Positions 37,901 to 50,300 of a stretch of 64,000 bases of DNA are shown here, one piece after another. The stretch spans positions 21,904,458 to 21,968,457 of the forward strand of contig NC_089979.1 in the NCBI RefSeq assembly GCF_036417845.1, given 5' to 3'. Both the position numbers and the translations under genes were made by a program. The notes beneath the pieces are model-generated. The model did not search any database and had not been told where the DNA came from. It was given only the letters and a program-made list of their open reading frames with translations. Positions within the stretch are counted from its first letter, which is position 1. Each line of letters opens with the position of its first letter. The stretch comes from Apteryx mantelli (Eukaryota; Chordata; Aves; Apterygiformes; Apterygidae).

Positions 37901-40900
37901 CCAAATCCCTGCCTAAATGTAGGATAGTTTGAGGCAAGTCCACAGCTTCCAACACATACTTGATGCCTAAATCGGTAGGAATCCTTTCCTATGACTACAA
38001 TGCAATCAGAATGAAACCCTCGTGAATGAATCCCAACTTCACAGTCAGAGATGCACTGAAGCACTTAGAAACACACAACTATTGCAAAATTTCCACTGTG
38101 GTGTACTGTTAGCTATAGCTAACTCTGGTGAGTTTTGCAAGCCTGCTAATTGGGAAAGAGTAACTTTCCAAGAATCAGTAACAACTCACTAGCAGTACCA
38201 AATTAGATTTGAGGGGCAGAATACATCACCTCTGGAAGAAAATTACCTTATTTTAAACTCTCTGTTCTGCCCTTTGCAACTCTAATACAGAGAAATGCAT
38301 GGGCTTTTACTTTTCAAAGATGTTGTAGCTCAATATCCAAGGCTTTAGCTCAGACTTCTGACAAAAATAGATCTTTCCTGTTTTCTTTCATGTGCTTTAG
38401 GATAATAGAGACAATATAGCCAAAGGGAAGTTCAGTTCTTCTAGCTCTTGCATCAAATAGTATTAAATTTCTTTTTCACTGAAAGACTGTATTGCTAAGG
38501 GATGAGGAAATCACAGGAAAAACATCTTGACTTCCAGGTCCTAGGTATACCACTACTGAGAGGAAAGATAGAAATCTGTTGCTATTTCTAAAGAAGACTT
38601 CTTTTTGAGGATAAATGTAAGGGGAATCCAAGAGTGTGTTTGAGTGACTGTGATTGCTACAAGTTCTCATTTGTGGTGGCAGACTCTCAAGGAGCAATAG
38701 CAGTTTAGTGAATCACAGAATCACAGAATGGTTGAGGTTGGAAGGGACCTCCGGAGATCATCTAGTCCAACCCCACTGGTCAAGCAGGGTCACCTAGAGC
38801 ACATTGCGCAGGATCGTGTCCAGGCGTGTTTTGAATATCTCCAGAGAAGGAGACTCCACAACCTCTCTGGGCAACCTGTTCCAGTGCTCTGTCACCCTCA
38901 CAGTGAAGAAGTTTTTCCTCATGTTCAGATGGAAGTGTCTGTGTTTCAGTTTGTGCCCGTTGCCTCGTGTACTGTCTCTGGGCACTACTGAAAGGAGTCT
39001 AGTCCCATCCTCTTGACACCCTCCCTTCAGATACTTGTACACGTTGATAAGATCTCCTCTCAGCCTTCTCTTCTCTAGGCTAAACAGGTCCAGCTCTCTC
39101 AGCCTTTCCTCATAAGAGAGATGCTCCAGTCCCCTAACCATCTTTGTAGCCCTCCGCTGGACTTGCTCCAGTAGTGCCACATCCCTCTTGTACTGGGGAG
39201 CCTGAGCTCTGCTACTTTTATGGAGAACGTGTCAGCTATTTCTGCATCATGAGTAACAGAGGACAATCCCAAAGACTGAGACTGGCTTGACTTCCCTCCA
39301 CTCAGCTGCAAGGTTGTGAGAGGTAGGAGATAATTTTTTATAGGAAAAATGCTTTCAATACTTAAAACAAGATCAGAACCATTTTCTAGAAATCATTCTC
39401 TAAGTAAATTTTACTGTTACTTAATGTTATTTAAAATATCTTTCATTACAATTCATATAATTATAAATACAACACTTCTTAAAAGTCCTAGAATGGAGAA
39501 TGGAAGTAAAAAGAGTATTTGTAGGCTAGTAAGTAGTTTTAATAGTAAGCTTTCAAATAATTTGAATGTGGAAATACCACCGCTGTGAGTTTCAGATCCT
39601 TGGGCTTCCACATCTATGTTTTAGTGAAAGTATTGATCTGAATGAGTACAAAAGGGGAAGGAAAGGTCTCCTACAAAAGGAAAAGCTAATGGACAGATCA
39701 GATGCTACATATAGCTGGAAGGCACTGGATAAAAGCTAGTTTATTATCTGCAGTGTGTTCCCTAAGACAGAATATACACTTTATCTGAGCATCAAGTTGA
39801 AAATCCACTCCTTCCTCTGTGAAGCCACCTAGGCCTCCTCTTTTTCTCAGTCAATAGATCTTTCCTGGAAGCTTATTATTCACTAGGACATTTTCCTTCC
39901 TGTGCTGCGGTATTCATTACAATGGCTGGGACTCTGGATATCTTTACACAAGTTTTTCGAACCACATTCATACACTTTTTCAGAAAAACTAGTTGATGTA
40001 CAATGTAAATGAAATGGGAGCAATCTGGAATTACTGGACATTTTATTTATAAGGGAAAAGAACCAAGTCCAAATGTCAACTTTAATGTCGTACTGCTCTG
40101 CATGTGCAACATATTTTGTCTGAGTCCCATCAGCACTTTCCAAATCAAGCTTCATGCTGATGTAAGTGAAATAAGATATAGCTATTGTTTTAGAAAACTG
40201 CTATATAAAGGGAGAAGAACCCTTCAGTCAGCGAACTGAGCATTCTCAATAGTCAATGGCTTCACTGGATGTTGAGCATGTTTAGCAATTCACTGGACGT
40301 GGTAATCACCTTACAGTATTAGACCCTAATGGATTTGCTCACTTTTGCCTATTAAGTCAATAGCAGAAACAGAAATAGAAGTTGAAAGGTAAAACTCTCA
40401 GTTATCTTTTCTAAGCAAACAACCACAATGTTTTTCAGGCACCGGCTGCACATTCTTCTTGCATACAGTGCCTGCTATTACACACATTCAAAAATATTAA
40501 ATTAAACAGGATTCTTCAATACCAAATGCATAAACATTTGTTAGTGAAAAAATAAACATGTTAGTCCAGATAAACACTGGTTATTTTTAGATGCAAAATT
40601 ATTTGACCGATGCTAAGTATTGTCAAAAGATGCATTTTTTTAATCAATTGCTGAGAAAAACTGCAAGTGAAACAAGCTGTTCATACTTCCGTGGAAGTTT
40701 AGTCTTAATCTGAGAAGCATTTAAACAAGTATGTAGGATTCATACACAGGAAAAGGGAGAAAAGATACCCTGGAATGATCTATTACATCAGCACTGATGC
40801 TTCCTACTGACTTTTACAGATTCTGTTCAGTCCTCTATTTCAAAAATAGCTACTGACACAAAGTTGGTCACTGTAGAAATTTTGAAGACCTGGCTTGCTT

Positions 40901-43900
40901 CCAGCTGTTTCTTAATTAGCTCTTTAGGTCAAATTTCTTATTACCAGAAAAAATATATAATAGCATTTAATGATAAATGAGTGCAGTCTCACTGCACTCA
41001 ATGTGACATAAATGACTTGTAGACTTATGCTTGAAATAGTGGTTTCTCAAACTGTAACCCAAAGAACTCTCCTCTTTGATATGCAGCACTGAAAAGTGAA
41101 AGCAACAGAAAAGACAGTGGTTGCCCACTTCCTGCATTGTAAAATTGTCAAGAGCCGGGCAAGTGTAAAAGAGGCTGGCTGGCTGCATCTTTGTCTTTTT
41201 TGGAAAGCCAGGTAAGGAACAGCTGATTTTTCTGCCTAAAGTTCTGTTAAAGTTCAGTAAAGGAATTCATAAGAAATCCAAATCTTTCACAAACTGCATC
41301 ACAGCTACTGTTAAAGTTTTGTTTAATCTTAACATGATTATTATGCTCCGTGCTATTTTACCATATACGAATTTTTTTAGAATAGACTATACCCAAGGAC
41401 TGTCACATTGCATTCCTTTGTGTTACTCTCACTATAGGAGTTGTAACAAAGCATTAGTGTAAAATCATATGTAGATATAATTCACATATACCCTTCAGAC
41501 TTTAAATTTCTGAAATTTAGCTGTTAGCTACTTTGCAGGAAAACTAAATTGCTGTTGACGTTTATTTGCACTGAATAAAGCCTGCAAAGTTAAATGAATT
41601 GCAGTGAAGTGTCTGAAAAGGGCTAAAGAATACTGTTTTTTTGCTAATAAAAAAATTTCATTAGTGGAAAAATACTAAAGATCCTGGGGCAGAAGAAGAA
41701 ATTTTCCATGTTACCGAAAATAAAAAATATTTACATGTTATGCTCATATTGTTCTGCACTAAACGTATTTTCTACAGGTAAACATGTCAGTACTTTGTTA
41801 TAAAGTGGCTGTCTTACCTCAACTATTCCTATTTTTCCGTCAGCAGTCTTCCCATATTGGTCCACAAACGCTTTCATTTCAGGTGTTAGATCCTATGAAG
41901 TTACAACAAAAGCATCATTATTTTTAAGATGTAGAGAAACACATACAAAGTACTTGAACATTAATTATTATTATTTTCTTCTATCACTTATTTCCAAATA
42001 ATAACATATACTACAGTTAACTTAGTACTCATGCTTACTGCAGCTAGATTCCTCCAGTTTAAATGAAATTGAGTAATTTTTTATGATGAATAATCTCATT
42101 GTCATAAATTTTAATTCCCAAGGAGTCATATTATAGTCAGTGTGAATGATTGACATCTAAACACTTTGAACTCCTATTTTAGTTTACAGAATGAGAAAAT
42201 TATAGACAGATGTGCTGGAAGATGTGTACAGCAGCTCCTTTGTTTAAGCATGACAGTGAAGTTCATAGGTAATCATTAGTCAATTTTCTCTCTTTCTCTC
42301 TCTTTTTTTTGGGGTGAGGGTAAATGAATAACTTGAAGGCAGTGCAAAATCCTTCAAAATAAGGAACATTTTAGTATAACACATCTGAACACGAAAATAG
42401 CCTTTCCACACCTTTGAACTGATTTTACCTGAACAATGGATGCTATTTTTACCCTAAAAGAACCCATAAGGATATCATATTTTTCAATATTTAGTTATCT
42501 TAAAAACAGAATCACGATCTCACTGCTGTACTATAGAAAGGCAGGCTTGGGAAGGAGAAAACCTGGAGCAGTACCTTAAATCCGACAAAGTAATGTCAGC
42601 GTAATTGTTCTTTGTAAAAATTATGGCTCCTACTCTACATTTGTTCTCAAAGGCTACCTTCACTTTAGGCTATGGCAAAGATGTCAGTCTTGGGGTGAAG
42701 ATTTGAATATATGATTTGACACTTTGACTTGATGTTCTTTGCTTTGATATAAGCTGCCATCAACCTTCAATACTGATGAATCCTTTTTATTGTTCTTTGT
42801 ATTTCTTATAGGGCTGAGCTAGTAAACCATGCAGCAAGAAGCAAGGCTACAGCTATATTAAAATAATTAATAATTCCAAGGTTATACATGAAGATACAAC
42901 AGTCTTTGGACATTTTAGCTGCTATAATAGATCTGGTTATATAGGCCCTAAGTGATTCTCTCACTGGAGACATAAGGAATTTCAGCTGTATGAAGTCTAT
43001 TGTAGTTTGTCCCAAATTTGATCTACCAAAACTTACTGAAATGTCAGTTCTTCGTAGCTGATATAATCATGGCCTAGTATCCTACTTCTGTCAAAGTCAT
43101 CCATGGCAGGTTAGTAATTTGTGATGCCTTTAATTAAGATGTGATTATTAATAAAACACACTTCAATGTCACCTTTCATCTAATGATCCCAAAGTGGGGA
43201 CAAGTGTGCTTATTAGTTAAAATGAAGAATTCGGACACATGGGTTTTAATTAGTTCTGGTTAAATATTTCACTAATCTTTCAAGCAGCACCTCCACAATG
43301 CCAGACAGTGTCCAACCGTTAAAAGCAGCATAGTTGCTTACAGGCTAAACAAAACAGAACTCCTCTAATCCTCTAATACATTCTTTAGAAAGTTTTTTTC
43401 TTTTTTTTCTGATGTTCACTTCAGCTGCTCTTGAGCTGATTGATGAGTTATTTAAGTCATCTTATTCAAATAAATGTATTCAGTCAGTAATTTTGCCTAA
43501 ATTTAACCAAGCATAGTCCTAATCTTGTTACAGATGCAGTGCTCTATGAATTAAATTAAGAAACTAACCCTTCACACCTCAGTCTCCCCTCTTAAAAATT
43601 AACAGATATTCATCCAGCTGAGTGGAAATGTGGAAAAAATAGCTTTTTTGGAATGATTTGAAAATCTAAGGATAGATGGCAGTACAGAAACACTTACATG
43701 ATTGCATTCATAAATACCTATTAAATCCCATATTTCTGTGAGATGGAAAAATATTGTCATTATCTATATGCAGAGAAAGTAAGAAACAGATGTAGAATAG
43801 CTCATCCAAGATCCGCTCACTGAGTCTCTATCAGCCCCTGTGTTAGCCACTATACCCCACAGTTTCTCTGAGCAATTGGCAGACCTAAATAGAGAACATA

Positions 43901-46900
43901 CTGCGTAAAAGACAGGACACCATAAATGGAAGCTATGCTTATATATTTATACAGTTTTCATCTTTGCAAAGTGGTATTTCTTTCAACATTCCTGAAAATA
44001 CAGTGGAGCAATTTAGTATTTTACATAATGTGTAAAGTGAAAACACAGTGTTATCAAAGAAAAGCTTAAGCCCTAAAACCTCCAGGTATAAATCTGCCCT
44101 CTGGAATGATGACAGTTCCCGTCATGGTGCAGACATGAATCAGGTTGCATGCTACTGCTCCTTTCAAAAAAAAACAACTGTAAAAGTATGGACTTTCTAA
44201 GTGGATTAATAAAAGGATTAGAATTAGAACATAATTTGAATAGTTATGTAATTGGGAAGAATATTGGGAAATGCTAAATTATCCTATTCAATGACAGAAT
44301 CAATGTGATTCTTTAATGCATATGGCATGACTGATGTAAAATCCAGCTACGAAGAATGCATAATTGAATATTTCAAAAATAGTGAGCAGGAGAGTGACCT
44401 GAAATGCAGAAGTTAATGATGACAAAGAACCTTTGGGGTGTTAAAAGAAGGACAGCCATGGAAATTGCATATAACCTACACTAGTTTCTCATTGTGTCCC
44501 TTCTGGCAAAAGAAAAGAAATTTAAAGCTACTGAATTAGCATCCCGTGAGATGAGATGAGATACTTGTTTGGCAAGTGAGCCTTCAAATCCAAAAATCAG
44601 CTTAGATTTGAAACCCAAGATGGTATATATCCATAATCTAGAAAAAGACTTCAGGGATCAAGGTATCATCAACCAAAGGCAGAGCCAATAGATGAAGTAC
44701 TGATTTTTGTGTGGCTACTGTAGATTGGTCTTTTCAGCTGAACCTTCCAAAATTAGGCTTGAATCAGAGAAATAGCAAAGGAAAAACTCTATTAAACATC
44801 TGAGCATTTTTAAAATATAGTGTGATTGCAGGCAGAGGTCATGGAAGAAGCATAAATGATGAAGCAGGTGGCAGATATGAACAATTCTGCAAGGCTTTTC
44901 CGTGTTTCTATTTTTTAAGAGGAGACACACACTTGCTTTGAAAGAGAAAAGAATCTGATTTTAAGATGGTAAATATTTTTTCCTGATCTGGAGCTTCTAA
45001 CTCATTTTTTAACTTCTGAATACTATATCAACATTGCTACTAAGAATGCCATTTATAACACATATACACAAGCTTTAATATCTTTTTTCTAATGGATATG
45101 TTAGGATTCCTGCACTCTAATATAGGAGGGAGATTTGTTCTGTTGAAATACTTAAAAGGGAAAGCAGTTGAAATTATGTTTAATCTTTCCTATGCAAAGA
45201 AAAGTAGACTTTATTTTCATTTAGAAACTGCAATCCTTCCATAATTTTCTGTTTTTTGAGGCCTTTTGAAATTTTAGTTCCAACTTACACTTATGCAAAT
45301 GCATGCCTTCCCTGATGGCTGTATGAAGAATTAACTGGTACCAAGACTGCAGTAACATTAGAAGCATTGCTGGGAGACAGCTTTTTCAGCTGCATGGCTA
45401 ATTCATACAACTAATAGCAAGATATCATTTTCCACAAAGTAAATGAAGATGCATATTAGTTTGCTGGTATTTACTTTTAAGATATATAGCAACTTTAAAA
45501 GCAAAGTTAATTATTGAAAAGCTATTGCTCAATTTGGAGGTATTCTTTTACAAAGTAATAATCTATTTCACCCACCCACACATGTCATCTAGTTAGTATA
45601 ATTTTATTTTCTGTTACTTCAGGAGTAAGTATTTTAGCATAGACTGTTTAAATAGATTCATTATGCAATGTATTTTATCTTGATGCTAAGTGGCTTATTT
45701 TATAAACTGATTATTTTAAAGGTATTCTATTTGTTAAAAAGGTATTGCTTCTATTATAATTCAAATCTTTACAGAGAATCATTCATTTCTCTCTCTCTCT
45801 CTCTCTGTTTTTTTCCCAAGTGGGTGTAGTTTGTAGGAAAGTTATAATTAATGCTTTAATAACTCATGCACAAAATTACTTTGACAATGTTGTCAAAAAC
45901 TTTGCTGTCCCTCTGAACAATTTTAACTACCAGAATTGGGTACCGATATTCCTGATGTGTAACAGGTGAAGGGCAAAAAGTGGTTAGCAATCATCTGCAG
46001 ATCTATTTATTGACCACCAAGGGGCAGAAATGCATTTCCACCTGCACTGCCCATTAACCACGGAGTTAAAATAGAGTCCAACTAACTTGGAGTGTTTTCT
46101 TTCATTTCTTTTCTTTTCTTTCTTTTATATTAATACATATCTGGATCAGGTGAGGTTAATTGCAATGGGACAAGGTCCCATCCATGACAAAAGGAAAAGG
46201 TGCATGCGTTTCTTGACTTTTAAGCACTACGAGAAGTACCAGCTCGTAGCCTGGAGAGATGTGAAAGGGACCTGCTCTCCAGGGAGGTGGACCCTGGCCT
46301 CGCATTTCCAAAGTGGCTGATTTATTTCATTTGAAATCTGCTCGTTTCTAACCCTTCTACTTCCCTTTGCTGGACCAGTTAGTGCACTGACAGTGTGACG
46401 GCAGAAGGGAACGGAAGGACCCGGGGCACTGGAGTTTGCTCAAGAAAACTCTTCTTTCCCAGCGAAGACAGAAAAGCAGGGTGAAACATTAACCTACCAA
46501 GCCTGCCTTCTTCCGCGCCTGCTGCAGCTCCTGGATGAAGTTCTGTAGCTCCTTTCCATCCATGTACCCATTGCCTACAACAGAAAGAGTTACGGTTGCT
46601 GTCACTGATCCCTCCAACTTTCTCCGCTCTTCCCGCCGCTGGAAGCGACATCTCGCCCGTGTGCTCCCGGCCTTCTTCTCAGCCCGCTCGGCCCCAGCCC
46701 CTGCCTCCCCCGGCCCCGCGGGGAGCGCTGCGGGGCGCGGGGCGGCCGCGGCCGGGACAGGCGGCGCGGAGGGCCGCGGAGCCGGGGCTGCGGGGGGCGG
46801 CGGGAGCCCCCCGAGCGCGCCGCGGGCCTGCCCCCCGCCCCCGCCCCGGGCGAAAGGGAGTCACCGTCGGAGTCGTAGTGGTGCCAGATCTCGAAAAACT

Positions 46901-46946
46901 GGGCGGCCGAGATCTCCACGCCCTGCAGGTGGGTCTCCGCCGTCAT
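28831..46946 (-). CDS. CALB1: CALB1, calbindin-D28K (eleven coding exons)
   Basis: Cytosolic EF-hand calcium buffer and sensor, vitamin-D-induced in bird intestine and kidney and abundant in neurons. Exons in transcript order: 46946-46865, 46574-46498, 41892-41818, 35245-35162, 35073-35017, 32406-32329, 29894-29839, 29743-29704, 29614-29561, 29428-29357, 28944-28831. They total 789 nt and 262 residues, the length I recall for chicken. Six EF-hand units: loops 25-36 ([12 protein letters not shown]), 112-123 ([12 protein letters not shown]), 156-167 ([12 protein letters not shown]) and 200-211 ([12 protein letters not shown]) are canonical. Units 2 (about 64-78) and 6 (about 241-252) have degenerate loops, as known for the family. 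The protein ends ILCAEEN. All junctions are GT-AG and in frame. Its 3' end faces DECR1, as in human. Confidence 0.98.
28945..29356 (-). other. CALB1 intron 10
   Basis: A 412-nt intron with no feature beyond its splice sites. Confidence 0.9.
29357..29428 (-). CDS. CALB1: CALB1 exon 10
   Basis: Twenty-four codons, [20 protein letters not shown] to KNKK, completing EF-hand loop 5. Flanked by TTTCAG and GTAAGC. Confidence 0.97.
29561..29614 (-). CDS. CALB1: CALB1 exon 9
   Basis: Eighteen codons, [18 protein letters not shown], ending within EF-hand loop 5. Flanked by TATTTAG and GTAAGT. Confidence 0.97.
29704..29743 (-). CDS. CALB1: CALB1 exon 8
   Basis: A 40-nt exon completing Arg170 and reading [13 protein letters not shown]. 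Flanked by GCAAAG and GTATGA. Confidence 0.96.
29839..29894 (-). CDS. CALB1: CALB1 exon 7
   Basis: [18 protein letters not shown] plus two bases of Arg170, carrying EF-hand loop 4. Flanked by TTTCAG and GTATGT. Confidence 0.97.
29895..32328 (-). other. CALB1 intron 6
   Basis: AT-rich intron. No repeat or gene is recognised. Confidence 0.85.
32329..32406 (-). CDS. CALB1: CALB1 exon 6
   Basis: Twenty-six codons, [19 protein letters not shown] to EYTEIM, the helix linking EF-hands 3 and 4. The acceptor is TAACAG and the donor GTAAGC. Confidence 0.96.
32407..35016 (-). other. CALB1 intron 5
   Basis: AT-rich intron. No repeat or gene is recognised. Confidence 0.85.
35017..35073 (-). CDS. CALB1: CALB1 exon 5
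   Basis: Nineteen codons, [19 protein letters not shown], carrying EF-hand loop 3. It is 88 nt from exon 4. Flanked by TTGCAG and GTAAAC. Confidence 0.97.
35162..35245 (-). CDS. CALB1: CALB1 exon 4
   Basis: Twenty-eight codons, [20 protein letters not shown] to EDFMQ, the linker into EF-hand 3. Flanked by TTACAG and GTACAG. Confidence 0.96.
38712..39205 (-). mobile_element. CR1 LINE, 5'-truncated copy with the ORF2 C-terminus
   Basis: About 494 nt on the minus strand, the sense of CALB1. From the truncated end it reads [81 protein letters not shown]. These are hallmarks of the C-terminus of CR1 ORF2, beyond the reverse transcriptase fingers and palm. The 3' UTR block GACCTCCGGAGATCATCTAG (on the plus strand) and duplicated terminal units follow. 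It cannot be autonomous. Confidence 0.96.
38794..39180 (-). pseudogene. CR1 ORF2 C-terminal fragment, open for 128 codons
   Basis: A continuous frame of 128 codons to the natural ORF2 stop, with no frameshift or internal stop. The frame continues upstream to about 39205. It lacks endonuclease and the catalytic reverse transcriptase motifs, so it is a relic and not an active gene. Frame preservation suggests a fairly young insertion. Confidence 0.9.
41818..41892 (-). CDS. CALB1: CALB1 exon 3
   Basis: Twenty-five codons, [15 protein letters not shown] to GKIGIVE, containing the degenerate second EF-hand. Flanked by CTTCATAG and GTAAGA. Confidence 0.96.
43735..43865 (-). mobile_element. MIR-like SINE remnant
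   Basis: On the plus strand, GTCATTATCTATATGCAGAG, AAGAAACAGATG, CTCATCCAAGATC and TGTGTTAGCCACTATACC follow the order of reverse-complement MIR (TTATCCCCATTTTACAG, GAAACTGAGG, CTTGCCCAAGGTCAC, CTCTTAACCACTATAC). Old and diverged. Confidence 0.5.
45789..45806. repeat. (CT)9 microsatellite
   Basis: Nine CT units in CALB1 intron 2. Confidence 0.9.
46014..46027 (+). promoter_or_regulatory. CTCF-like motif in CALB1 intron 2
   Basis: CCACCAAGGGGCAG matches CCASYAGRKGGCRS at 13 of 14 positions. It is about 0.9 kb downstream of the CALB1 start codon. Binding is inferred. Confidence 0.35.
46498..46574 (-). CDS. CALB1: CALB1 exon 2
   Basis: Completes Gly28 and reads [20 protein letters not shown] to KKAGL. 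The acceptor is TTGTAG and the donor GTAGGT. Intron 1 upstream is only 290 nt and GC-rich. Confidence 0.96.
46865..46946 (-). CDS. CALB1: CALB1 exon 1
   Basis: ATG at 46946-46944 in a CpG island. It encodes [20 protein letters not shown] to YDSD plus one base of Gly28. The donor GTGACT splits EF-hand loop 1. Confidence 0.96.
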
Positions 46947-47085
46947 GGTGGGGCGCGGAGCGGCGCGGAGCGGAGGGGCGCGGCGCGGCGCGGAGCGGAG
47001 GGTGCTGTCCGCGGTGCTGGCTCTGCCGGCGGCCCCGGCGGCGACGGCGACGGCTGCGGCTCCTCCTGCCGCCGCCCGCCGAGGG

Positions 47086-47094
47086 CTATTTATG
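47086..47094 (-). promoter_or_regulatory. CALB1 TATA-like box
   Basis: CATAAATAG on the minus strand in otherwise GC-rich sequence, about 140-148 nt upstream of the ATG. It is the only AT-rich core element in the island. Confidence 0.65.
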
Positions 47095-47330
47095 GGGCCG
47101 GTGGCGGCCGGCCCCTCCCCCGGCGCTGCCCTCCCTCTCGGCGGCTCCGGCACCGCCGCCCCGTCCGTCCGCCCGCCCGCTGCGGGGCGGGGGGTCCCGC
47201 CGCCGCGGGCAGCCCGGCCCAGCCGGGGCCGCCCCCTGGCCGGGGGCCGAGCCCCGCCGGGACACTCACCCAGCGGAGAAGCTGGGTCCCCGGGGGTGGC
47301 TGCCGGGCCCCCCGCCGTCTGTGCCCGTGG

Positions 47331-50300
47331 CACATGGGGAGGAGACAGAACGAGCCCGGCTTAGCCAGTGGATTTCCATTCGGGAAAGGGTCCTGGGCGT
47401 CAGAGCCAGCTAATAGTCCTGAAGGATGTTGCTGTACAGAAAAGTGACAAGACGCATCATGGCTCAGGGGACTGCGAGTGCAAGGAATCAGCCTTGGTAC
47501 AGCACTTTTGACTGCTCTGTTTCCAAACACAACCTGCAGATAGCTCCACAAAGATCTAATCTTTGAAGTGCTGCAACCCTTTAAAAGACTTATTGTGATA
47601 TCACAGGAACCGGCATGGTGAATTTAAAGATATGACCCTGGTGGCAGGTACTTCCATCCCAAGGGATAGTTATGGAAGACCACACTAGCAAGATCTTTCC
47701 CAGTGCTGAAATGTGAAGGATACTGCCACAGTCACTTCTGACTGGGCAAGAGTTTTTTTGGTAGGATCAGCTTTGGAGACTAAACCTCCTTTATCAGTGG
47801 GTTGGTGGTTGGGATGGAGCAGCCCTCCAAAGGTCCTCCTTCTGTTACATGAGAACATGGTATTATACTGGCAATAATGATTAGATCCTCCCTTAGGATG
47901 ATTAGTTTTAGTCATTAAGTTACCTGGGTACTCTGAAGCACCAAATCTGCTTTGCTCCTTCCTGCAACATGTTCCTCACATGTTACATTGAGTTAGCATG
48001 GTTTGATGGCAAAGCTGATGAAGGATCGGCTTACAGGACATTGCCAAATTCAGTAGGCAGTATAGTAAGGATGGGAGATGAGAACAGCTGGCAAACCTGG
48101 GAATCTCCATGTGTAAGTGGTTGACATGAGCAACGGTAGGACAACAATATGCTAATGACATATAGTGTGAGGAAAGAAAGCAATGGGATAATGTGGAACA
48201 GGAGACAGCAAAATGCCAAGGGGGATGGATAACCCAGCAGGATGAGAGGTGGATGCTTAGTTAAAGACTGACATGTCCTGAGAGGGATTTCAGTAGATTG
48301 TGTGGCTGAAATCTTGTATGCATTATGGAACAAGATGTGGGCATAGCGATTAAGTAATCATGAGACCTTATACTTGATTCCCTCCATCTTTCCATTCTCC
48401 TGTTTCTCCACCTGTTATGTGCAGCTTTCACTCATTATGTTGCTGCTGTTTGGCTGTAAGTTCTTCAAGAGACAGACTGTGTTGGTCTGTGTTTTGTGAG
48501 CTGATGAACAAAACAGCAGCTAGGATGAAAGACACAAGAATCTGATCATTAGTTTCTTCAGTTCAAAATATTTGTAAGTATTAGTGCAAAATGTCCACAA
48601 TAATTTTACAGCCATAAGTGTCATTGTTGACTTGCAAAATGACTGAAGTAATTTTAAATATTTCCTTGCAATCAGGCTTTTTATTTTGCTGTGCGAAAAA
48701 AAAAAAATTGTGCCTGGGTCAATTTCCCACCTAGGGACTGTTTTTCTGGTACGGCTTGCTCAGAGTAGTAGACTTCAGTGGTAGCCATATCCTGAACCTT
48801 CTGTAGTCTGCCAACACCTTGTCTTGAAAATAAAAATCTAAAACTAATGCATTTCCATAAAGTAACAATGACGACAAGAGAGCAGAGCATTCACAAGGCT
48901 TTCTGTACTCAGAGCAAGTACATGGCAGGGGCCTGGCCTTGACAAGGAGAAATACGATGAATTGTGCTAGGCACTATCCTTTGTACTAGGAAAAGACAAT
49001 GGGGTGCTAGTGATGAAAGGACACGGGAAGGAGACAGAGATGGAACTGGCATTTCCATCATTTTTACATAGAAGAAGTCTGTGTCAATGAGGCAACTTCT
49101 TATACTTGCCAAGGATATTGAATTTCTCAGCACAGTGCAGAATTTCAGCTTCCAGCAGCATGCACAAACAGAAATTGAGTACTGAACCGCTTTCAACAGT
49201 CCTCTGACTTGCAACTTACTTTGATTTGCTCCTTGCTGTGTACCATTTTCAAATGGCACATTGAATCTTGTGCTTCTTACTTAACCCTAATCCAGAAGTC
49301 TCTCTCTGAATGAGACAAAATTCAGTACTGTTTGGGGCCAGCCTGACCTTACTCATCTCGCTGCTGAGACTTTTAAATGAAAAGGAGCTTTAATGTTTAC
49401 ATTTTCAAAAGTTCTCAGAATAAAATATTTTACATAGGTCGTAAGTGGCCAGGAGGATTTGAAAAAAATCTCAAAGGAACTTTCAAAATATGCTGTTTTT
49501 CCCCACTAGGAACATGTATAATTATGTGCAAGTATGATACTTGGACATGCTGACCTCTCATTACGGTAACATATACAAAGTTAGTATTGTCTACACATCA
49601 TTTACGTGTCTTTATACATTCCTTGTGAAACAGTATGTCGAGGTAAATGGGTTTATGTGCTCTTGCTGCTGCACATTAAGTGGCTCTGCATATGACATAA
49701 AAGTAGCGGACGTTTCCATGCAAAATAATCACTTATATAACTAACTGCACACCATATTTTCATGATTAATGAATTACCAAGCCACCATTCATATTTAATC
49801 CCACTGGACTCTGCTTCTTATGCAAAACTAAATCGGAAACTGGTCATTTCAATTCCAAGAAGCTATTAATTTCCATTGAAAGAGAGAAAGCACTGGAAAA
49901 GATCTAAAAATGCAGATATATACAGGATGTGATCCATAACCCAATGAAATCCATGCAGATTTTCCCACTGACTCTAAATGGCTTTATACAAGGACAAAAT
50001 TCTTTATATTTTTAGAAATTATATGTATGTTGATATGCATATATACACAGTGATTAATGAGCATAAGCCTCATGATTCATTTTAGCTATGGCTATTTGGT
50101 TCTCCTTACAAAAAACAAACCAGATCCATATCTGGCAGAAGTCGGAAAAGCTACACTGAACTCAGCTGGGAACTTGACCCAGAATTTAAGTGATTATGAT
50201 TTTCTTTGAATACATTTGTTGTTTATTAGTGGTCTTCAAATGTTTTTCATCAATAATTTTATATATGTGGGTTTTCTGAGACTTTCTAATTTTAACTACC

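Larger units (their letters stand above)
35246..41817 (-). other. CALB1 intron 3
   Basis: The longest CALB1 intron, 6.6 kb. It contains the CR1 element at 38712-39205; otherwise nothing is recognised. Confidence 0.85.
41893..46497 (-). other. CALB1 intron 2
   Basis: A 4.6-kb intron with an old MIR-like remnant (43735-43865), a (CT)9 microsatellite (45789-45806) and a CTCF-like motif (46014-46027). Confidence 0.85.
46690..47330 (-). promoter_or_regulatory. CALB1 CpG-island promoter and 5' UTR
   Basis: A CpG-dense block covers exon 1, intron 1 and about 380 nt upstream. It contains a TATA-like box at 47094-47086. Transcription probably starts near 47060, giving a 5' UTR of about 115 nt. Confidence 0.75.

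Noticed and set aside
38728-39016. Plus-strand frames at 38728-39016
   Set aside because: Antisense shadows of the CR1 ORF2 remnant on the minus strand.
46379-47551. Open frames of up to 292 codons over the CALB1 promoter
   Set aside because: Low-complexity translations of a CpG island. The true coding part is the minus-strand exon 1 from 46946.
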